This document shows positions 6,222 to 10,274 of a stretch of 10,274 bases of DNA, piece by piece; the first letter of the stretch is position 1, and the number at the start of each line of letters is the position of its first letter. Source of the stretch: Bacteroidota bacterium (lineage in GTDB: Bacteria; Bacteroidota; Bacteroidia; Chitinophagales; Saprospiraceae); NCBI GenBank assembly GCA_008501835.1, contig QQUB01000355.1:1-10274 (forward strand), in the 5' to 3' direction. The notes beneath the pieces are model-generated. The model was not told the DNA's origin, made no database searches, and was given only the letters and a program-made list of their open reading frames with translations. Position numbers and translations under genes: made by a program.

Positions 6222-7529
6222 CTATATCTCTATATCCACCTTTGCATTCATTAGAGATTCAATCTCTTCAACCTCTCTTGGGATATGAGACATCAGGTCC
6301 ACAGGTTCAATATCAGTGATCAAAATATCATTCTCAATGCGCACACCAATGCCCTCTTCCGGGATGTATATGCCAGGTTCGCAGGTGAATACCATGCCCG
6401 AAATAATTGGAGCATAACGATTACTCAGATCATGGACATCCAGTCCCAGATGATGGGAGGTACCATGCATGAAATATTTCTTGTAGGCCGGCCACTTCGG
6501 ATCCTGATTCTTGATATCAGTTTTATCGATGAGTTTGAGATCCAGCAATTCGCTTTCAATGAGCTTGCCCACCTCCTTATTGTATTCTTCAAGCGTTGTT
6601 CCGGGAACAAGCATGCTTGTGGCGGTTTTCATAGTTCTAAGTACAGCGTTATACACTTCCGCCTGACGGTTGGAAAACTTCCCGTTTACTGGGATGGTTC
6701 TTGTGAGATCAGAAGCATAATTGGCATATTCCGCACCAAAATCCATTAGCAATAAATCTCCGTCTTTACATTCCTGATTGTTGTTAATATAATGCAGGAC
6801 ACAGGCATTTTTACCCGATGCGATGATTGGTTCGTAGGCATGCCCGGTAGCCCGGTTGCGGATAAATTCTGCTGTGATTTCGGCTTCAATCTCATATTCC
6901 ATAACCCCGGGACGGACAAATTCCAGAACCTTGTTAAAGGCTGAGGCGGTGATATTGACCGCTCTTTGCATGACCTCGATCTCCAAACTGGATTTAATCA
7001 TGGCCAGCTTTTTCATAATAGGTTGAGCGCGATGGTATTTATGAACAGGATATCGATCCCTGAGTTTTTTGGCAAACCTGATATCTCTGGATTCAACATC
7101 GGTGCTGTATTTATCATTTTCATTGGTATTAACAAAAATACGTTTTGACAACAGGATGAGTTCATTCAGGATTGGTTCCATATCATCCAGCCAGTAGATT
7201 CTGTCGATCCCGGAAATCTCCCGTGCTTCCTGCTTGGTATATTTATGACCTTCCCATTGAGAGATATATTCATTGGTACGTTTAATGAACGCTATTTCTT
7301 CAAAACCCTCTTTAATGCAATTGGGGAAGAGAACCAACACCGTTTCTTCCTGATCCAATCCGGAAAGGTAGAATAAGTCTGAGTTTTGCCGAAAAGGGAA
7401 ATAGGTATCTCCATTTCTGGGCATCAAATCGTTTGAGTTGAAAATGGCGATGGAATCCGGCAGCATTTTACGCATAAACCGCTGGCGATTCAGTTTAAAC
7501 AACTCCGGATTGATTGGTTCGTATTTCAT
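6222..7529 (-). CDS. pepP: Xaa-Pro aminopeptidase (peptidase M24B)
   Basis: This is a 435-residue cytosolic protein close to the length of E. coli PepP. Residues about 5-135 are the AMP_N domain (FPFRQNSDLFYLSGL is typical), and 175-420 are the pitta-bread catalytic domain. All five expected metal ligands are visible: Asp263 in MDFGAEY, Asp274 in SDLTRT, His359 in HGTSHHLGLDVHD, Glu384 in CEPGIY and Glu399 in RIEND. His355 and His366, the counterparts of the other active-site histidines, are also present. The enzyme uses two metal ions, normally manganese, to remove an N-terminal residue that precedes proline. ATG is at 7527-7529; no strong ribosome site precedes it. The gene is divergent from exbD, and the propeller gene follows on the same strand behind the 154-bp element. 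Nothing suggests loss of activity. Confidence 0.93.
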   Translation of the reverse strand: MKYEPINPELFKLNRQRFMRKMLPDSIAIFNSNDLMPRNGDTYFPFRQNSDLFYLSGLDQEETVLVLFPNCIKEGFEEIAFIKRTNEYISQWEGHKYTKQEAREISGIDRIYWLDDMEPILNELILLSKRIFVNTNENDKYSTDVESRDIRFAKKLRDRYPVHKYHRAQPIMKKLAMIKSSLEIEVMQRAVNITASAFNKVLEFVRPGVMEYEIEAEITAEFIRNRATGHAYEPIIASGKNACVLHYINNNQECKDGDLLLMDFGAEYANYASDLTRTIPVNGKFSNRQAEVYNAVLRTMKTATSMLVPGTTLEEYNKEVGKLIESELLDLKLIDKTDIKNQDPKWPAYKKYFMHGTSHHLGLDVHDLSNRYAPIISGMVFTCEPGIYIPEEGIGVRIENDILITDIEPVDLMSHIPREVEEIESLMNAKVDIEI

Positions 7530-7698
7530 GACTTATGATTTTTGGCTGTTAAGCCACTGTAAAATCTTAATTTGTTTTTGTGTCTAACACTTACAAAGTT
7601 GCAAATTTTCCAACCATGAGCCCACAAAAACCGCTAAAAATTAAGCATTTAAACGTCAAAATTGCTCATTCATACATCATTATTTAAAAGCTATACCT

Positions 7699-7723
7699 CA
7701 ATTGCAATTCGGTAATTCAATTG
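7699..7723. promoter_or_regulatory. Imperfect inverted repeat in the divergent pepP/exbD gap
   Basis: CAATTG, one base, AATT (7699-7709) faces AATT, CAATTG (7714-7723) across the spacer CGGT, leaving a 10-bp dyad with one extra base on the left. It lies about 58 bp before the exbD ATG in the 251-bp gap between divergent genes, where an operator would be expected. AT-rich DNA yields such dyads by chance. I see no convincing TAnnTTTG/TTTG promoter pair in this gap. Confidence 0.25.
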
Positions 7724-7780
7724 GGTATCCTTTTTGTCGAAACAGCTGCCGTTTTTTTAGATCATCAAAAAAATTTTGAC

Positions 7781-8344
7781 ATGAACACAAACAAAAAACG
7801 GAGAAAAGCACCGAGTATCAACACCGGCTCCATGGCAGACATTGCCTTCCTTTTGCTCATTTTTTTCCTGGTGACCACCACTATTATGGAGGATAGCGGG
7901 ATCAGGGTGAAATTACCGGTTTGGGAAGAGACTCCTCCGGTTATGCCTGTCAGCAGCGACAACATCCTTTCCGTTAAAGTCAATGCCCAAAATGCACTTA
8001 TGGTAGAAGGGGAGATCATGCCCATCAGAGAGTTAAAAGAAGCGGCTAAAATTTTCATCACCAACCCTGAAAATTTGCCTGACAGACCTTCAAGTCCTAA
8101 AAAGGCAGCTATTTCATTGCAGAATGACCGAAGCACTAATTATGAAGCCTATCTTGAAGTATATGATCAACTGGTGTCTGTTTATAACGAGCTGTGGGAA
8201 ACGGAAGCTCAAAAGCTCTACGGGAAATCCTATGAGTTAATTTCAAAAGCAAAACAAAAGCATATTAAGACGGAAATTCCCATGGTTATTTCCGAAGCTG
8301 AACCTACGGATAATATGGCAGATCTTGCCAGTGGGGTAGAGTAG
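7781..8344 (+). CDS. exbD: ExbD/TolR-family biopolymer transport protein
   Basis: ATG at 7781 gives 187 residues (MNTNKKRRKAPSINTGSMAD); an upstream TTG in frame at 7721 would add 20 residues unlike the family start. A basic N-terminus leads into one transmembrane helix (about 19-36, MADIAFLLLIFFLVTTTI). It carries Asp20, matching the conserved membrane Asp of ExbD/TolR that takes part in proton-driven motion. The periplasmic domain follows with the family-like stretch ISLQNDRSTNYEAYLEVYDQL (split: ISLQNDRSTNY, then EAYLEVYDQL). In the ExbB-ExbD complex it couples the proton gradient to TonB-type transport or related envelope work. About 50 extra residues follow the domain, a Lys/Glu-rich tail that E. 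coli ExbD (141 residues) lacks. No exbB or second exbD is next to it in the window, so its partner must be encoded elsewhere. Confidence 0.88.
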   Translation: MNTNKKRRKAPSINTGSMADIAFLLLIFFLVTTTIMEDSGIRVKLPVWEETPPVMPVSSDNILSVKVNAQNALMVEGEIMPIRELKEAAKIFITNPENLPDRPSSPKKAAISLQNDRSTNYEAYLEVYDQLVSVYNELWETEAQKLYGKSYELISKAKQKHIKTEIPMVISEAEPTDNMADLASGVE

Positions 8345-8374
8345 GTTGGGGAGATATAATTTTTTGGTAATTAA

Positions 8375-8390
8375 CCTTGCGCCCCTTGCG
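8375..8390. repeat. TTGCG-rich repeat, second copy
   Basis: CCTTGCGCCCCTTGCG at 8375-8390 matches the repeat behind mutS2: CCTTGCGCTCTTTGCG at 985-1000, 14 of 16 bases. It lies 30 bp behind the exbD stop codon, again directly downstream of a plus-strand gene. Confidence 0.5.
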
Positions 8391-8503
8391 CTTCTATTGT
8401 GCCCTCCCGACACTACGTGTACACTCTTTTTTAAATCTCGTTTGGGATGTCACTTTGTTCCATTTGCGGTTAAAAAAAATATAACTGTTCCATTTCTGAC
8501 ATT

Positions 8504-8581
8504 AAATCAGGCAAAAAAGGAATTCAAGTATTGGTCTGAAAATTGACATCTTGAACTCCTTTCCTTTGCCTGATTTTTTTT
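8504..8581 (+). terminator. Long hairpin with T-run, likely intrinsic terminator
   Basis: AAATCAGGCAAA (8504-8515) pairs perfectly with TTTGCCTGATTT (8565-8576). Inside, AAGGA (8517-8521) faces TCCTT (8557-8561) and TTCAAG (8523-8528) faces CTTGAA (8550-8555). Eight Ts run from 8574 to 8581. It stands 160 bp behind exbD and 120 bp before the next gene. The A-rich left arm gives the minus strand a T-run too, so it may work in both directions. Confidence 0.7.
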
Positions 8582-8613
8582 ATTTTGAGAACAGTAAATC
8601 TTTATTGTTAAAA

Positions 8614-8640
8614 TTGGGAGAAATGCACGCTTTTTCCCAA
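8614..8640 (+). promoter_or_regulatory. Leader hairpin ahead of the LVIVD operon
   Basis: TTGGGAGAAA (8614-8623) pairs with TTTTTCCCAA (8631-8640) as a 10-bp stem with one G-T pair and the 7-base loop TGCACGC. It ends 60 bases before the ATG at 8701. It could be an operator or a 5' leader structure; no T-run follows that would mark it as a terminator. Confidence 0.35.
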
Positions 8641-8700
8641 CCGGAAACCCACACAGGGGCTTCTTACTTTATATATTCCTCATCTGAAAAATTAAAACAA

Positions 8701-9243
8701 ATGAAGAAAATTATTCTTTTGGTTTTTGTGGCTATAAGCTTCTTGGCTTGTCCATTGGAATCACCATTTGACAACCAGATTTTTGACGTTGGTGAAGTGG
8801 AAGGGATGAAGCCCATATACGCTTCCCTCTCCGACTGGCAGGAAATTCTTGTGACAGATCCGGTGGTAATGGAAAAGTTTGGGAAAATCTATTACAAAGG
8901 TGGGTTACTGTTTGTCAATGAAAGATACAAAGGGGTTCACATTTTTGATAATACAGATCCTTCTGACCCTGTAAAGCTGAAGTTTATTCAAATCCCTGCC
9001 AATAAAGATATTGCCATTAAGGGAAACCGACTCTATGCGGATAATTATACCGATCTGGTGACACTTGATATCAGCGATCTGGAAAATATTTCCGTGGTCA
9101 GTCGTGTCAAGGATATTTACCCAAAAGCTGCACAGGCCTATCCTGAGGCATATGAAGGGTATTTTGAGTGTGTTGATGAAACCATGGGTATTGTGGTTGG
9201 CTGGGAGGAAGCGACCTTGAATAATCCAGATTGCTGGAAGTAA
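8701..9243 (+). CDS. LVIVD-repeat lipoprotein (short)
   Basis: ATG at 8701, preceded by AAAACAA, gives 180 residues beginning MKKIILLVFVAISFLAC. This is a type II signal sequence with Cys17 as the lipidation site. The open frame extends upstream, but only through the terminator-like hairpin. The mature protein carries LVIVD-like repeats: GGLLFVNERYKGVHIFDNTD (66-85) followed by PSDPVKL, and GNRLYADNYTDLVTLDISD (108-126). These repeats usually build a propeller-like fold on the cell surface or in the periplasm. Repeat-bearing members are often longer, so this copy, which ends after about two repeats with NNPDCWK, would make an incomplete ring. No frameshift is seen behind it. It is followed after 24 bp by a second lipoprotein of the same kind, probably in one operon. 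The biochemical role is unknown. Confidence 0.8.
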   Translation: MKKIILLVFVAISFLACPLESPFDNQIFDVGEVEGMKPIYASLSDWQEILVTDPVVMEKFGKIYYKGGLLFVNERYKGVHIFDNTDPSDPVKLKFIQIPANKDIAIKGNRLYADNYTDLVTLDISDLENISVVSRVKDIYPKAAQAYPEAYEGYFECVDETMGIVVGWEEATLNNPDCWK

Positions 9244-9267
9244 TTTTAACCCACAAAAAAGAAAAAC

Positions 9268-10056
9268 ATGACAAGGATATTATTACCTATATCAATCTTC
9301 ACCATGATGGCAATGGTGTTTTTTCAATGTGCCAAAGGAGATGCAGCTGCTCCCAGTTCTGATACAGGGGTTGCCGGGTCCTATGCACGGTCAATGATCG
9401 TTGGCAATTTTTTGTATCTCATAGATGAAGAAAACATTAGAACCTTAAGTTTGGAAAACCCTGATTTACCTGAATTGATTAATGAACAGGTTATTGGGGA
9501 CAGGATAGAATCCATTTTTAACCTGGACAACCGTTTGTTTATTGGATCAGGAAGCGGTTTATATTTGTACACCATCAATGAAAATGGTATTCCGGAATTT
9601 TCCTCAACATTCTCATATGACATTTTTCCTATTTACCCTTGTGACCCTGTGGTAGCTAATGACAGCTTCGCTTATGTTACTTTGAATTCCGATTTCAGGA
9701 GCAATATCTGTGGCGGCGGGACTGCAATCAATGAGGTCAACAGCCTTGAAATTTTTGATATCACTGATTTCACAAATCCACAACTGATCGCTGAGTATGA
9801 AATGGTGGAACCTAAAGGGGTAGGTCTGGACGGAAAGACACTTTTTATCTGCGACAATGAAGCAGGATTAAAGGTTTATGATGTTGAGGATCCCCTGGCG
9901 ATTGAACTGATAGCCCATTTTGATGATTTTGTTACCTACGACGTCATTCCGCTCAATGGACTCTTACTGGTAGTAGGGCCGGATAGTGTTCATCAGTTTG
10001 ACTATACGGATCTCAATAATATTACCCGGGTTTCCATCATTAATATTGGAGAATAA
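9268..10056 (+). CDS. LVIVD-repeat lipoprotein (longer partner)
   Basis: This 262-residue protein begins MTRILLPISIFTMMAMVFFQC, a lipoprotein signal with Cys21. The -FFQC- box is close to the -LFQC- of the propeller protein at 3454-6003. Repeats with the LVIVD pattern of a beta-strand pair ending in a (V/I)(Y/F)D(V/I) turn are visible: GNFLYLIDEENIRTLSLENP (46-65), GSGSGLYLYTINENG (93-107), NSLEIFDITDFTNPQLIAEY (158-177), and TLFICDNEAGLKVYDVEDP (191-209) followed by LAIELIAHF. Its C-terminal half most resembles the repeat block of the preceding gene, so the two look like divergent paralogues. Cys124 and Cys148 in the middle could form a disulphide, which is a guess. The next gene starts 2 bp behind its stop, so translation is likely coupled. 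No enzyme motif is seen. Confidence 0.78.
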   Translation: MTRILLPISIFTMMAMVFFQCAKGDAAAPSSDTGVAGSYARSMIVGNFLYLIDEENIRTLSLENPDLPELINEQVIGDRIESIFNLDNRLFIGSGSGLYLYTINENGIPEFSSTFSYDIFPIYPCDPVVANDSFAYVTLNSDFRSNICGGGTAINEVNSLEIFDITDFTNPQLIAEYEMVEPKGVGLDGKTLFICDNEAGLKVYDVEDPLAIELIAHFDDFVTYDVIPLNGLLLVVGPDSVHQFDYTDLNNITRVSIINIGE

Positions 10057-10058
10057 CC

Positions 10059-10274
10059 ATGAAGCATTTTCAATATCTTTTGTTGCTGGTGGGTCTTTTT
10101 GGTCTGTCAAATAAAAGCCTTGCGCAGACTGAACCCCCGTATCCGGAGTTTACCTTGAAATATTGTTTTGAATCATTGGTCAGTGTGAATTCTCCGGCAC
10201 TGAAGTTTGGGCTTGAATACAGGTTTGCAGAAAATCATTCCTGGAACAATGACTTAGGGTATGTATTTAACCTA
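10059..10274 (+). CDS. Exported protein, probable outer-membrane beta-barrel (partial)
   Basis: ATG at 10059 opens a frame that stays open for 72 codons to the window edge. The first residues MKHFQYLLLLVGLFGLSNKS are a signal peptide with a probable cut after SLA (before QTEPP). The mature start shows alternating amphipathic strands rich in aromatics, such as ALKFGLEYRFAENHSW and NNDLGYVFNL, as in outer-membrane barrel proteins of Bacteroidota (DUF3575-like in style; family not confirmed). It follows the second LVIVD lipoprotein by 2 bp and is surely cotranscribed with it. A pair of surface lipoproteins with a barrel suggests an envelope complex, but the partner relation is inferred from order alone. 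Confidence 0.7.
   Translation, partial: MKHFQYLLLLVGLFGLSNKSLAQTEPPYPEFTLKYCFESLVSVNSPALKFGLEYRFAENHSWNNDLGYVFNL

Larger units (their letters stand above)
8345..8700. other. 356-bp gene-free stretch between exbD and the LVIVD lipoprotein operon
   Basis: No credible gene is seen here; open frames start only at TTG and run through repeats. The stretch holds a TTGCG repeat (8375-8390), the short palindrome GTGTACAC, a 10-bp direct repeat TGTTCCATTT (8456-8465 and 8486-8495), a long terminator-like hairpin (8504-8576) and a leader hairpin (8614-8640). A small RNA ending at the hairpin is possible, but no promoter was recognised. Confidence 0.5.

Noticed and set aside
8346..8546. 66-codon plus-strand frame behind exbD
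   Set aside because: Starts at TTG, runs through the TTGCG repeat and the left arm of the terminator hairpin, and looks like no known protein.

Overview
The window reads as chromosomal DNA of a member of the Bacteroidota, probably a Saprospiria-like lineage. The phylum call rests on a type IX secretion (T9SS) sorting domain, loosely matching lipoboxes of the -FQC- kind, weak Shine-Dalgarno signals, a TTG/CG-rich intergenic repeat, and an ECF sigma / DUF4097-type operon. The finer placement is inference from protein style and was not tested.

Layout. 1-981 (+) is the C-terminal third of MutS2, with coiled coil, KOW-like segment and Smr domain. Positions 982-1216 hold a tandem TTGCG repeat, an ECF-like promoter candidate and a leader hairpin. 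1217-3368 (+) is a three-gene operon: an ECF sigma factor, a one-pass membrane protein with a duplicated cytosolic motif (probable anti-sigma factor), and an exported DUF4097-like beta-repeat protein. A GC-rich hairpin followed by a T-run sits between the sigma and anti-sigma genes. Converging on this operon is 3454-6003 (-), a large Asp-box/BNR beta-propeller protein with a T9SS C-terminal domain. Upstream of it on the same strand is 6222-7529 (-), a complete Xaa-Pro aminopeptidase (M24B).

The 218-bp gap between those two minus-strand genes is mostly filled by a 154-bp element at 6030-6183. Its ends are perfect 23-bp inverted repeats, and its interior folds into three further hairpins. Together they can form a four-way junction with no unpaired base at the crossing. 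This is the most unusual object in the window.

Divergent from the peptidase is an orphan ExbD-type energy-transduction protein (7781-8344, +). A 356-bp gene-free stretch follows, with another TTGCG repeat, a 10-bp direct repeat, a strong terminator-like hairpin and a leader hairpin. The window closes with a tight plus-strand run: two related LVIVD-repeat lipoproteins (8701-9243 and 9268-10056) and the start of an exported, probably outer-membrane protein (10059 to the edge).

Most of the coding capacity concerns the cell envelope: ECF surface signalling, a T9SS-exported propeller, ExbD, and a lipoprotein/outer-membrane cluster. I see no CRISPR array, tRNA, rRNA, transposase or phage gene.
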